Positions 1-10,790 are shown, counted from the first letter of the stretch. The stretch: 64,000 nt of DNA from Excoecaria cochinchinensis (GCA_947683425.1 CANTUQ010000058.1:14137501-14201500); one strand, 5' to 3'. The notes: a model not told the origin generated them from the sequence alone. A program made the numbers and translations.

Positions 1-626
1 TATTTACAATGCAATTTAATTTTCTCTTTTCAATTTAATTTTCATTTTCAATAAAAATTGACCAATTGGATTCATTTTTTTTACATTAAATCACTCAATA
101 TGCATTGAATAACTCAATTTTTTTCTAAATTCAAGACTAATTAATATTTTTTAATTTTAGTGAAAATAACAAAAGTGACGATTATAAAAAAATGGAGGGA
201 GTAATATTTACTGCTGGGATATTGTGGTCCAGAGACATTATGTTTTTCAACTTGCCATATGCCATATAATTGCTATTAATAGCAAGTTCTATTTTCCAGA
301 ATTCCAAATTGTTTTTCAATATGTTAATTACTCATGTTAAAGATTAACTATTTGGGGATGTGCGGAAGATTTGTCATTTAAAAGCAAAAATTGATACAAT
401 GAATCTAACACTTAATCTCCTTATCATTTCGTAACATCAAAGTGGCATTAGTACTGTTGGTGCAACCAGCTCTATAAGGGAGTAGACATATTTTCAAAGA
501 AATTATAAAAAATACATATGGTATAAATTTAGTACTTTTTAAATCATTTGCTCTTTTAGTTGTTTTTCATTTCTAATCCAAATTTCCAACGACAATGGGA
601 AAATTCATCTCATCTTGCACATAACT
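1..626. other. AT-rich intergenic DNA, nothing recognised
   Basis: Low-complexity AT-rich sequence on both strands with no long reading frame and no recognisable RNA or repeat family. It may be the far flank of the foldback element that begins near 627. Confidence 0.5.
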
Positions 627-1504
627 GAATTAATTTCATATGTGGTCACTCAATTTTAACGATTATAATGATATGATAACTATTCTACGATTTGTAATAA
701 AAAAAATATTCACTATTATTTTGTAATAGAAAAGTTATAAACGTTGAAAAATGGATATTCTGATAATTGGTCTTGTATTTCACATTCAACCACCTGTCCA
801 CGTCATTTTAATTGTCACGTTAGTTACTAAATAAAGCTCACGCGGCATTAAGTTAAAAAATATAATTTCATTCGTAGTTACTCAAATTTCATACGAGTAA
901 TATTCTGATAACTATATTTCGATTGATAATAATAAAATAGTTTAAGTATCATTTTATAACAGTAAAGTCAAAAATGCTGAATAATTATATTTTCAGCTAT
1001 CGGTGCAGAAATTATTGACTCAGCAAAGTCAAATACTATTTTCTTTTCTTATTTTCAATAAATTAAACTTCATTTTATTCTCTTTTACCATTACCCTAAC
1101 AGGTGGTTGATCACTGAGTTAGCATTTCTATGCTGCCGGTAACTGTAAATGCAATTAGCCAGCATTTTTAATTTTACTATTATAAAATAGTACTTGGATT
1201 ATTTTATTATTATCAATTGAAATATAATGACCAAGTTATGTGCAAAACTTGAGTGACCACCCACATGTAAAATTAACTTAATAGCATGTAAGCTCCATGC
1301 AGTAGCTAACGTGACAATTGAGATAACGTGTACAGGTGGGTGAACGTGAAATACACGAGCTGATTGTCGAAATATCCATTTTTTGGAATTTATGATTTTT
1401 CTGTTATAAAATAATAGTGAAATTATTTTTTGTTACAAATCGTAGAATAGTAAAAATATTGTTATAATAATTAAAATTCAGTGATTATAGATAAAATTAA
1501 CTGC
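627..1504. repeat. Old foldback/MITE-like element with about 400-bp imperfect inverted arms
   Basis: The stretch 627-1010, which contains GTGGTCACTCAATTTTAA and CTATTCTACGATTTGTAA, is matched in reverse complement by about 1110-1504. The matches continue through CACCTGT, TTGTCACGTTAG and TTGATAATAATAAAATA, so the two arms pair over roughly 400 bp with many mismatches and small indels around a centre near 1060. No reading frame lies inside and I could not define a target-site duplication. This looks like a decayed non-autonomous DNA transposon of foldback or MULE type. The class is inference; the inverted symmetry is visible. Confidence 0.55.
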
Positions 1505-1604
1505 CATATCATTACCTATAATGACAAATTTTGTAAAAAGTTCATAGTCTCTAGAAACAGTAAAAAAAACTTGAAAAATAAAAAAAAAACTTGAAAAATA
1601 AAGG

Positions 1605-1607
<3 letters not shown>

Positions 1608-1647
<40 letters not shown>
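1608..1647. repeat. (TTA)n microsatellite
   Basis: About 13 uninterrupted TTA units. Just before it (1563-1601) a stretch of about 20 bp, an A-run followed by CTTGAAAAATAAA, is repeated twice in tandem. Confidence 0.9.
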
Positions 1648-1649
<2 letters not shown>

Positions 1650-2233
1650 TTTATTTTAAAATTGACATAACACCCTATATTCGGTCTAATGAAGGAGCCG
1701 GATAAAAATGCTACAATCTAATTTAAGATTCATAACACAAGGATAATGAAATTTCTGTAGAATTAACAGTACAATAATTTTTACCTTAGTGCGTGATTTT
1801 TTTTAAGGATCAACAGATAGAAAGTATTAACATTGCCACGTGTTTTTTTTTTTTTAAGTGCAACCAGAAAACGACATTTTGAATGCATATTTTTGCTGAA
1901 AAAACTGAAAATTTGTGGGCTCTATGCATGTCAGAAACTCGAACTGTCATTGTGGGTTTTTAACAATCCTAATTTTCTAAATATGGTATTGTAACACCAG
2001 ATTTTGAAATTTTTTAGAAAACATTATTTTTAAATAAACCCCGATACCCGAGAGGTTCTCTAATAAGCAGTTCAAAATTCAGACATGGCAAGCAATCTTG
2101 TGGGTTAAAGGGAGTCATTTTGTGGAGTTGTTAAAGGTAGTAGTACTACGATTAAGAAATTTTTAGAGCTTGTGCTTTCTCTCTAATAGCTTGAAGTAGA
2201 TCCTATATTGTGAGATGAAGATTAATTAGCATA
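1648..2233. other. Intergenic DNA flanking a gypsy insertion
   Basis: No gene or repeat recognised. Its last bases (CACAT, 2234-2238) are the target-site duplication of the gypsy element that follows. Confidence 0.5.
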
Positions 2234-2238
2234 CACAT

Positions 2239-2797
2239 TGATACTCATGGCTCGGATTATGCCTCGGAATATGCCTCCGGATAGTGCCCGGCCTTAGTTC
2301 AATGATACAAGAACAAAGCATCTAACTCGGTAAGGTACTCGGTTCACCTGACTACAGGTACTCTGTCATATAACTCGGAAAGCTCTCATAGTCGCCTAAA
2401 TACTGAGCCCGGTCCATCGTAGAGCTCGGTAACTCCAAAGATAGATCGGTTCGACAAAACAGCTGTCATACCCGTTATACAGTGAACTAGCCGTTAAGGT
2501 AACCGTTGTTCACACTCATTGCCCATCAATTAAAGTAACCGGGCCCCAAATGGTCATCATGAGTAATGGACTTATAAAAGAAGCACAACACCTCCTAAGG
2601 TACATTCTTCTTTTTTCTCAGATTTCAGAAACTCTCTCTTTATCATACTTGATTTTCCAAAATTACTGACTTGACCGTCGGAGTCTCCCTTGTCGGAAAC
2701 CCGCCGGAATCTTATTTTCAGGTGATTGCCCGGACGTAGCTCAGAAGAAGCTCGGAACATCCTTCCCAGCTTGCCCGGAAAATTCGCTCGGTCATCA
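2239..2797 (+). repeat. 5' LTR of Tat-type gypsy element
   Basis: 559 bp, bounded by TG and CA, and followed after two bases by the primer-binding site. A TATA box (TATAAAAG, 2573-2580) lies in the distal part, so transcription should start about 30 bp downstream, near 2605. The matching TATA in the 3' LTR is at 11140-11147. Confidence 0.93.
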
Positions 2798-2799
2798 TT

Positions 2800-2816
2800 T
2801 GGTGCGGTGAGCGTGG
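2800..2816 (+). other. Primer-binding site, probably tRNA-Phe
   Basis: TGGTGCGGTGAGCGTGG starts two bases after the 5' LTR. Its complement ends in CCACGCTCACCGCACCA, which I recognise as the 3' end of plant tRNA-Phe including CCA. The position and the 17-base match make it the minus-strand DNA primer site. Confidence 0.8.
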
Positions 2817-2823
2817 AACGTAG

Positions 2824-5800
2824 CATTCTCATGGATCTTTTCCAGACTTGAACACTACCGCGGCACCTCCAAGCCCATCTCAAACTCCTCCCCCACTCTC
2901 CCAACAAATCCCTTTCCAGCTATTCGGGCAACAAATACAACCTCCCCAAACTTCCCATTTTTCCAATATTCCAAGCTTGACTCCCCAAATTGCTCAGGCC
3001 CTCCTTGCCACTCTGGCTGCAGTAGCAGCCCAGGCACCGCCAATTCATACCCCGCCCCCAGGGCATTACACTCCCCCTGCTCCACAAGTCACTCAAAATA
3101 CCCCGGCTCCTTTACCAGCGATAACTCCCGGATCCACAATAACTCTCGCAGCCGAGCAATTCGAAAAGCTCTTTGAAGAGCGAATGCAAAGATACCAGAA
3201 CCGAAACACCCTCCAATACCACAGTAACTTCCGCTCGCCCCTCTGCAGAACAATTTTGGAAACTCCTTTCCCAAATATTCACCTACCCAGTCTGCTTAAA
3301 TACAATGGTAGCACGGATCCCCGAGCTCACCTAGATCAGTTTCATCACACTATGCTCGTCTTCACAACCGACGATAGTGCCCTATGCAAAATTTTCCCAC
3401 AGACTCTTACAGAGTCCGCCCAGATTTGGTTTCGGAACTTGCCCGAGCACTCTATCTCGAATTTCACTCAATTCAGTGACATGTTCATCGCCAAATTCGT
3501 GGCCGCCATCCGACCAACGAAGGTTTCGGCGGACTTGAACTCGGTGAGACAGGACAGAGGAGAAACACTACGAGCATATGTGGAAAGATTCAACACGGTG
3601 GCAATGGACATCCAAGATTTGAACCTGGAAGTAGCCAACAACGCCCTCATCCGCAATACTCGCTGCCAGGACTTCAGTGATTCACTCAGCAAAAAACCAC
3701 CCTGTGATTTCACCGAGCTCATGTCCCGAGCTCATAAATACATAAGGATGGACGAGGCCAGACGACTCCGAAATAGTTTCATATATGACGAACCGCGTCG
3801 AGACTCTTTCCGGACATCAGACAGGGGCACAGGGCGAGGTGACGGCCCGAGCAGAAGTTCCGGAAACTCGCACAAAACTTATATGGTCTCTCGAACTGCC
3901 GAACGAAGAGAAGAGAAGTGGACGCCCTTGAACTCTTCCAGAGCACAAATCCTAAAATGGTTAAAGGAATCCGGCAAGGTGAACTGGCCCAGACAGATGA
4001 AAGAAGATCCGAGCCGAGACCAGAGCCTCTACTGTGCATACCATCGGGATAAGGGTCACGAGACAAACGATTGCCATCAGCTAAAAAGGGAGATCGAGTT
4101 CTTAGTTCGGCAAGGGAAGCTCCCCCAGTATGTCAAAGAGGACCGAGCAAGAGAAAGATCCCGATCTCCCAGACAACGAGAAGCTCAGCCCGCCTCCAAT
4201 AAGAAAGCCCCAGCAGGAATAATTTATGTTATCGCTGGGGGAAAACATTATGATACCATGGGAGACTCGCGAAAGAGGAAAGCAAAAGAAGTTTTTCCCG
4301 TACAGACCAATTCCCCCAAAGCCAGCCACGAAGTAAAGTTCTACAAATCGGATGGCGATCACATTAAACAACCGCACACAGATTCCCTGGTTGTTGAGGC
4401 ATTGATGGAAGATTATCTTGTCCAACGCATTCTGGTGGACACTGGGAGTGCGGTCAATCTCATCACGTTGCAAGCATTCAAGGCCCTTAAAATGCCGAGC
4501 AAAGTCCTTGAACCCGTTGCTACCCCGCTAATCGGGATATCCGGACAACCAGTGAAAGTGGAGGGCTCAGTTGTCCTATCCATGGAATTAGGAGATGGCG
4601 AGATAACTCAGGCCTACACCAGCTGCTTTATGGTCGTAGATATACCTCTGGCTTACAATGTCATATTTGGAAGACCACTGCTCGTAGGAATCGATGCCTA
4701 TATCTCAATGCGCCACTTAATGCTCAAAATCCCGACCTCCAGGGGCGAGGCCATTCTAAGGGGAAGTCAAAAAGCTGCTCGGGAAACATACCTGACCATG
4801 CTAAAAGAGGCAAATCAGGCCCTTCCACTAGACTCCCTCGACATCCCTGTTGAAACAAGGGCCGAGCCAGGGGACTCGCTTGTTGACATTCAGTTAAGCC
4901 CGAACAAAAGAGTAAAAGTGGGAGCAATCAAAAGAGATAAAGCGCAGCTTATCGGAGTCCTGAAAGAGTTTTCTGATGTGTTCGCTTGGACGCCCTCAGA
5001 CATCAAAGGAATTTCACCGTCAATTATATGCCACTCCCTTAATATCTCGCCGGGCACTAGACCGATCAAACAGAAGAGGAGAAATCATGCACCAGAACGA
5101 CAGATAGCCATGTCGCATGAAACCGAGGTCCTCCTACAGAACGGATTTATCCGAGAAGTCTTGTATCCGGACTGGTTGTCGAATGTAGTCCTAGTAAAAA
5201 AGTCCAACGGAAAATGGCGTATGTGTGTAGACTTTACCGACCTCAACAAAGCATGCCCGAAAGACAGCTATCCTTTGCCAAGCATTGATCTACTCGTAGA
5301 CTCTACTGCTGGGTTCGAAGAATATGCATTCTTAGATGCATCATCCGGGTACCACCAGATCCCAATGAATCCGAAAGATGAAGAGAAAACGGCCTTCATC
5401 ACTCACCAGGCCACATATTGCTACCAAAGGATGCCGTTCGGGCTGAAGAACGCCGGCGCAACCTACCAGCGGCTAATGAACAAATTGTTTGCCGAACAGA
5501 TAGGTCGGAACATGGAGGTCTACGTAGACGACATGATTGTCAAGGCCCGGTCTTCAGAACTTCTTCCCACCGAGCTCCGGGAAACTTTTCAAATTCTTAG
5601 GCAGTGTGGCTTAAAGCTTAATCCGGAAAAATGTGCCTTCGGCGTCAAGTCCGGAAAGTTTTTGGGTTTCATGATTTCAAAGAGAGGTATAAAAGCAAAC
5701 CCTGTGAAAATCCGAGCGATACTCGACATGCACCCGCCAAAGACGATGAAGGAAGTTCAGATTCTCAATGGCAAGATAACCGCCTTGGGTCGGTTCATTT

Positions 5801-8064
5801 CTTGCTCGGCCAAACGTTGTCTTCCCTTCTACGGAGCGCTTAAGAATCTCAAGAACTTCGAATGGACCGAGGAGTGCCAGCAAGCCTTTGAAGATCTTAA
5901 GTCCTTTCTTAGCTCGCCCCCACTATTGAGCAGACCACAAACCGGGGATATTTTATACCTCTACTTAGCTGTCACACCGGGAGCTGTCGGATCTGTGCTC
6001 ATTCAAGAGGAAGGTAACCAGCAGTACCCCATCTATTATGTCAGCAAGGTACTGAAAGGAGCCGAGCTCAACTATCCCATCCTGGAACAACTGGCGTTTT
6101 CCTTGATCACTACGACAGTCAAACTTCGACCCTACTTCCAGGCACATACTGTAATAGTCCGGACTAACACAAACTTGAGGAAAGTACTGCAACGCCCAGA
6201 AGCATCAGGTCGGCTTACTGAATGGTCCACCAAGCTAGGCGAGCTAGATGTCCGATATGAAGCTCGACCATCTATGAAAGCACAGGTATTAGCAGACTTT
6301 GTAGCTGAATTGCATACCTCACCACCCGAGCCGGATACCCGGTCCTGGAAGTTATACACAGATGGCGCCTCTACAGCCGAAGGAGCAGGTGTCGGAATAA
6401 TGCTGATAGGTCCGGGACGGATCATCATCAAAGGCATGGCCCAACTTGCTTTTCCAGCTTCTAACAACATAGCCGAATATGAGGCTATTTGCTTCGGACT
6501 ACAGTTGGCGATGGAAGTCAAACCGGACTCACTTGCCATTTTTTCTGACTCACAGCTAGTGGTAAATCAAGTACTCGGTAGATTCGAAGCCAAGGAAGAC
6601 AATATGATTCGGTATAAGGAGTTCGCCATTCTCCTACTCTCCCAATTGAAGAATTCCGGGTGCACATGGTCTATCGAGCAGATCCCGAGGAATGACAATA
6701 AAGAAGCAGACGCCCTAGCAAAAAGGGCATCGGATAACTCTCAAAACCCCCCACTGGAGGTCATATTTTGCATCATCAAATCGCCATCCTATGAGACGTA
6801 TCAAGTTCAGCTTAACGAAATAATGGACGGATGGCGATTACCGATCTATCAGTTTCTGGACACTGGAGCTCTCCCACCCAATCAACTTGAAGCCCGGAAG
6901 ATAGTCCGGAGATCAGCAATATATGCCATTCTCGATGGAAAATTGTACAGACGCTCATTCTCACACCCATGGACTTTGTGCTTAAGCTCGGAAGATGGGG
7001 ACTATGTACTCAAAGAAATACACGAAGGTATTTGTGGGGCTCATGAAGGCGGGCAAGCTATAGCTCGGAAAGCCCTCATACAGGGCTACTATTGGCCTAC
7101 AATGGAGAAAGATGCCCGGGAACTCGTTCAGAAATGTGATAAATGTCAAAAATACGGCAACATTCTGCACAGCAAATCGACTCGCCAAGTACCGATATAC
7201 AGCCCATGGCCATTCGCCCAATGGGGAATCGACATCCTCGGTCCTTTTCCCATGGCTACAGGCCAGAGGAAATTCTTGGTGGTGGCAGTTGATCACTTCA
7301 CGAAGTGGGTAGAAGCCGAGCCTCTAGCAACAATCACGCCGGCAAACATCATCAAGTTCGTTCGGAAGGATATCATAACTCGGTTTGGGATTCCTCACAC
7401 AATTATCTCAGACAATGGCAAACAATTCGATTGCTCAGCCTTCAAAAACTTCTGCGCCGAGCTAAAAATTCAACTCTGCTTCACCTCGGTCTATCATCCA
7501 CAGTCCAACGGAATGACGGAGGTCACAAACCGAACTATTCTAGCAGGCCTAAAGAAGCGACTGGATAAAGCCAAAGGTTTATGGGTTGACGAACTCCCAC
7601 ACGTCCTATGGGCATACCGGACATCAGTCAAAACAGCAACCGGGCACACGCCCTTCTCACTAACATATGGATCCGAAGCGGTGATTCCTTGCGAAATCGG
7701 GGTCCCAAGTGCTCGGGTAAGCTCATACAAACAGCAAGCAAACGACGAAGCCTTATCATACCATGTGGATCGGTTAGAAGAAGTCAGGGAGTCAGCGCTC
7801 GTCCAAACGGCTATTTACAAACAAAGAATGGTTGTATATCATGACAGGCATATTAATCATCGGTCTTTTCAGATCGGTCAATTGGTCCTTAGAAAAATCG
7901 TTGCTACACAGAATATGGGTGGAGTGGGGAAGCTCGGTCCAAACTGGGAAGGCCCTTATGAAATTCATCAAGTCCAAGGATCGGCTTACAGGCTCAAAGA
8001 CCTCTCGGGAAAAGTGCTCCCCCACTCATGGAACGTCTCTCATTTGAAAAAATATTTTCAGTGA
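2824..8064 (+). CDS. Gypsy gag-pol polyprotein (about 1740 residues), start unresolved
   Basis: One uninterrupted frame encodes all retroelement enzymes. Residues below count from the TTG at 2848. A Pro-rich leader precedes Gag (about 150-300), and a zinc knuckle of form CX2HX4HX4C lies near 395. The aspartic protease has LVDTGS near 530 and reverse transcriptase has YVDDM near 892. A first RNase H follows, then an archaeal-type RNase H starting YTDGAS near 1170. Integrase has an HHCC zinc region (about 1398-1432) and a DDE core with SDNG near 1523. All catalytic motifs I looked for are intact. The oddity is the start: the frame opens at 2824 after a TAG, but its first ATG is at 3184. The ATG at 2831 is in another frame and stops after six codons. 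A small indel near 2840, a non-AUG start, or splicing could explain this. Confidence 0.92.
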   Translation, partial: HSHGSFPDLNTTAAPPSPSQTPPPLSQQIPFQLFGQQIQPPQTSHFSNIPSLTPQIAQALLATLAAVAAQAPPIHTPPPGHYTPPAPQVTQNTPAPLPAITPGSTITLAAEQFEKLFEERMQRYQNRNTLQYHSNFRSPLCRTILETPFPNIHLPSLLKYNGSTDPRAHLDQFHHTMLVFTTDDSALCKIFPQTLTESAQIWFRNLPEHSISNFTQFSDMFIAKFVAAIRPTKVSADLNSVRQDRGETLRAYVERFNTVAMDIQDLNLEVANNALIRNTRCQDFSDSLSKKPPCDFTELMSRAHKYIRMDEARRLRNSFIYDEPRRDSFRTSDRGTGRGDGPSRSSGNSHKTYMVSRTAERREEKWTPLNSSRAQILKWLKESGKVNWPRQMKEDPSRDQSLYCAYHRDKGHETNDCHQLKREIEFLVRQGKLPQYVKEDRARERSRSPRQREAQPASNKKAPAGIIYVIAGGKHYDTMGDSRKRKAKEVFPVQTNSPKASHEVKFYKSDGDHIKQPHTDSLVVEALMEDYLVQRILVDTGSAVNLITLQAFKALKMPSKVLEPVATPLIGISGQPVKVEGSVVLSMELGDGEITQAYTSCFMVVDIPLAYNVIFGRPLLVGIDAYISMRHLMLKIPTSRGEAILRGSQKAARETYLTMLKEANQALPLDSLDIPVETRAEPGDSLVDIQLSPNKRVKVGAIKRDKAQLIGVLKEFSDVFAWTPSDIKGISPSIICHSLNISPGTRPIKQKRRNHAPERQIAMSHETEVLLQNGFIREVLYPDWLSNVVLVKKSNGKWRMCVDFTDLNKACPKDSYPLPSIDLLVDSTAGFEEYAFLDASSGYHQIPMNPKDEEKTAFITHQATYCYQRMPFGLKNAGATYQRLMNKLFAEQIGRNMEVYVDDMIVKARSSELLPTELRETFQILRQCGLKLNPEKCAFGVKSGKFLGFMISKRGIKANPVKIRAILDMHPPKTMKEVQILNGKITALGRFISCSAKRCLPFYGALKNLKNFEWTEECQQAFEDLKSFLSSPPLLSRPQTGDILYLYLAVTPGAVGSVLIQEEGNQQYPIYYVSKVLKGAELNYPILEQLAFSLITTTVKLRPYFQAHTVIVRTNTNLRKVLQRPEASGRLTEWSTKLGELDVRYEARPSMKAQVLADFVAELHTSPPEPDTRSWKLYTDGASTAEGAGVGIMLIGPGRIIIKGMAQLAFPASNNIAEYEAICFGLQLAMEVKPDSLAIFSDSQLVVNQVLGRFEAKEDNMIRYKEFAILLLSQLKNSGCTWSIEQIPRNDNKEADALAKRASDNSQNPPLEVIFCIIKSPSYETYQVQLNEIMDGWRLPIYQFLDTGALPPNQLEARKIVRRSAIYAILDGKLYRRSFSHPWTLCLSSEDGDYVLKEIHEGICGAHEGGQAIARKALIQGYYWPTMEKDARELVQKCDKCQKYGNILHSKSTRQVPIYSPWPFAQWGIDILGPFPMATGQRKFLVVAVDHFTKWVEAEPLATITPANIIKFVRKDIITRFGIPHTIISDNGKQFDCSAFKNFCAELKIQLCFTSVYHPQSNGMTEVTNRTILAGLKKRLDKAKGLWVDELPHVLWAYRTSVKTATGHTPFSLTYGSEAVIPCEIGVPSARVSSYKQQANDEALSYHVDRLEEVRESALVQTAIYKQRMVVYHDRHINHRSFQIGQLVLRKIVATQNMGGVGKLGPNWEGPYEIHQVQGSAYRLKDLSGKVLPHSWNVSHLKKYFQ

Positions 8065-8140
8065 GGTGGTCATATTTTACCAAGCTGTTTGTCTACATAT
8101 TTATCAAAATTCATTCAAGGCATTTGAGTTCATCTTCCAA

Positions 8141-8420
8141 GTTTTATTATACTCGATCTACCGAACAAAAGATATTCAAATATCTATTATACTCGATCTA
8201 CCGATCAAAAGATATTCAAATATCTATTATACTCGATCTACCGAACAAAAGATATTCAAATATCTATTATACTCGATCTACCGAACAAAAGATATTCAAA
8301 TATCTATTATACTCGATCTACCGAACAAAAGATATTCAAATATCTATTATACTCGATCTACCGAACAAAAGATATTCAAATATCTATTATACTCGATTTA
8401 CCGAACAAAAGAAATTCAAA
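8141..8420. repeat. 40-bp tandem array, about 7 copies, between pol and the antisense gene
   Basis: The unit contains ACTCGATCTACCGAACAAAA then GATATTCAAATATCTATTAT and recurs with exact 40-bp spacing (CCGAAC or CCGATC at 8161, 8201, 8241, 8281, 8321, 8361 and 8401). The last copies carry a few changes. The array sits in the gap between the pol stop (8064) and the antisense gene stop (8496), so it forms the shared 3' region of two converging transcription units. Because 40 is not a multiple of three and the unit lacks stops, several frames stay open across it. Those frames are not genes. Confidence 0.95.
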
Positions 8421-8495
8421 CATTGAACACATTCGATTTTGCCGAACAAAATAAATTTTTATTGATTCAAAGGAAATGTACAAGCTGAAATCTAA

Positions 8496-10349
8496 CTAAT
8501 CGTCGGGGTAAACGTCTTCGAGCCAAGACCAATCCTTGTCCGGATATCGGTCTTTAACTGACTGAATCAGTTTACCGCCGAACGAGATACATTTATCGGC
8601 AGCCATATCGACCATCTTATATTCTAAGACTGCCACACTCTGCTTCAGCCCTGCATTCTCTTTCATGAGTGCCTCTTGCTCGGTCTGAGCCTTCTTCAGA
8701 TCCGCTTCGGCCTTGGAAGCCCTCTCCGTTTCTACTAGCACTTCAGCTGCCCGGGCTTGCATTTCTTCTTCGGCCTCTGAAGCTCGCTTATTTACAGTTT
8801 CTATCTTGGACAAGGCTTCACCGAGCTCATCACGAAGCCGATCCCTCTCTGCCTCTTCCTTCTTTTTGCTTATTATAAGTTTGTTCATCTTGGCGATGGC
8901 AGCCCCGGCTATCATGGCCCCCTGCACAAACACTTAGATTTTTAATCAACTGTTATCATCAAACGAAAGACTCGGAGTACAGCAGATTACCTCTATCTCG
9001 TGCCTCTTCATTATTTCGGTCAACTGCTCAGCCCCGACCTTCAACAAGGGGGCGGTCTCAGAAGGGACGCAAGCCACTCGGTGTGCGAACGTAGTGAACT
9101 CGGTCCTATTCTTTGACCAATAATCCCCTCGGCTTTGCCAAAATCTCACTACCTCCTCGGAAAATGCCTTCACATCCTCTACCACAACGCAAGGATCAGA
9201 AGATGGAGCAGCCCCTTCCTGGGGGGTAGATTGGCCTTCAGTTGGCTGTGAAATAGGAGTCTCGGTGGAAGCAGGCTCGGAATCAATATGGTCCACGATC
9301 AATACAGGGCTTGTTTCACCCAGGCCCTGACCCTCAGTCACATTAGGCTCAGGATTGGGTGAAACCGTTGGAGCAGCGGCAGAGGTGGAAGTCCCAGCAA
9401 GAGCTTTTTGTTTCTTTGCCTTGATGACCTCGGCAACCGAAGGCGTTCCGGACCTCTTCATTACTACGAAAAACGAAACAATAAGACACAGATCAGAGCT
9501 CGGAAAATAGAAATGAATATATCTACCTCTTTTCTTTCGCTTCGGTTTTGGAGGTGGAGGAGGGACGCCGCATTGAAGTTGAACATTGATGTCAACCTTC
9601 TCGGCTGCTAGCACCTTCCACCGAGCCAATATGTTCTCCTCCTCTTCACTCAGAATCATGGGGTTGTCATTCCTGTTGACATACCGACCCCATTGAGTCC
9701 GGAAAGGGAAATCCGTCTTGCTCTTCAGTATGAAGAAGCGATCCTTCCATTTCTTCAATGACTCGGGATTCCCCATGAAAAGACTATATCCAGGCCGAGC
9801 CTGGATATAATTATGGTCCTCTCCATGAATCCGAAGGCCTACTTTGTGGGTGGCTCGGAAGAGGCGGATGCTCAAATTGATATCATGCTCGTATGACCAT
9901 ATTTGCAAGGCTGAAAGTGTTCGCCAAGCATTCGGATGAACTTGCCCGAGTGTCATATCGTAATAGTTCAGAAAGTCGACCTCAAAAGCTGTTAAGGGAA
10001 GATTCACCCCGGCTTCAAAGTTGGCCTCGTAAACGATAATCTTCCTTTTTCCAGGATATCGAGCATTGGCCCGAGTAGATAAACCCGGAACTTCCATTGC
10101 ATACTCGGAAGGTATATCGTACTTGGATCTTAGCATTTCCAACTCGATCGGAAGTATACTTGAACGTATACTTCCCACCCGAGTGATATCTCTTGTGGCT
10201 TTCCCTGATTGCGAGCTCGGTTGATCGACCACTCGGACAGAAGGCCCTTCTGGGTGAGAGCTAGTAGAAGGGGGCGAATCATTGCCCGAGCTTGGAGCGG
10301 CGAGACCCTCCTCCACCATCCTCTCAATAGAGTCCTCCGAGAAACTCAT
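8496..10349 (-). CDS. Antisense 3-exon gene of Tat gypsy element (putative gypsy-type transposon protein family)
   Basis: Exons on the minus strand are 10349-9527, 9463-8991 and 8921-8496. Introns of 63 and 69 bp have GT-AG ends (GTAGAT...CGTAG and GTAATC...GTGCAG), and both joins keep the frame. I chose the ATG at 10349 because it opens MSFSEDS and lies about 190 bp below a TATA box; the frame stays open further upstream to 10535. Exon 1 holds the conserved block around LPLTAFEVDFLNYY and LGQVHPNAWR. I recognise this as the Pfam family called putative gypsy-type transposon protein (Transposase_28), whose function is unknown despite the name. A KPKRKKR basic stretch could be a nuclear signal. 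Exon 2 is Ser/Thr/Pro rich. Exon 3 is a long Glu/Ala/Lys coiled coil ending WLEDVYPDD. Similar antisense genes are known in Grande-like elements. Confidence 0.85.
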
Positions 10350-10540
10350 GATGAAGAGAAAGTAGACTAACCTGAAATCGGCAGGATCACTTGGAAGAGA
10401 AGATCTGAAGACGCTAACACGACGCACGGTCACCGGAAAGAAGGCCGGAAAGGGAAGAACACCAAGAACAAGAAGAAGAAAGATAGAGAGAATCGAGAGC
10501 TTCAAGAGTGCAAAGCAGCCGAAATACCAAAACATCCAAC

Positions 10541-10549
10541 CTATTTATA
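10541..10549 (-). promoter_or_regulatory. TATA box for the antisense gene
   Basis: On the minus strand this reads TATAAATAG, about 190 bp upstream of the chosen ATG at 10349. It lies inside the element between the antisense gene and the 3' LTR, so the gene appears to have a promoter separate from the LTRs. A start near 10515 would give a 5' leader of about 165 bp. Confidence 0.6.
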
Positions 10550-10790
10550 AGCCAGGGCAAAACCGAGCGCCCAATAAGAGCACGACACTTGGCACACTCC
10601 CATAGGCTACCCCTTTTGGCGGGCACGAACACCGAAGAGACACAATAATGGCATAGGGAACCGGAAACGTCCCCTCACAAGAATCGAAGCGTCAATCACG
10701 CTCGACAGCTCACGTCCCGCTCAGACAATTGAATTTTTCCCCCCAAAAAACTCCAAACCTTCCCGCCTACATGACATAAATATCATGTGC

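Noticed and set aside
2572..7844. Many minus-strand and alternative-frame open stretches across gag-pol
   Set aside because: They overlap a conserved plus-strand polyprotein frame and show no domains of their own.
8141..8420. CRISPR-like appearance of evenly spaced repeats
   Set aside because: There is no unique spacer between units, the repeats are directly adjacent, and the context is a plant retrotransposon.
8028..8488. Two overlapping frames of 132 and 140 codons with repeated peptide blocks
   Set aside because: They are created by the 40-bp tandem array, which is stop-free in several frames. The repeated peptide is just the array translated, and no domain is present.
10350..10535. Upstream extension of the antisense gene with a hydrophobic start
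   Set aside because: The extension would start almost at the expected transcription start below the TATA box. The ATG at 10349 gives a normal leader, so the hydrophobic stretch is probably untranslated leader.
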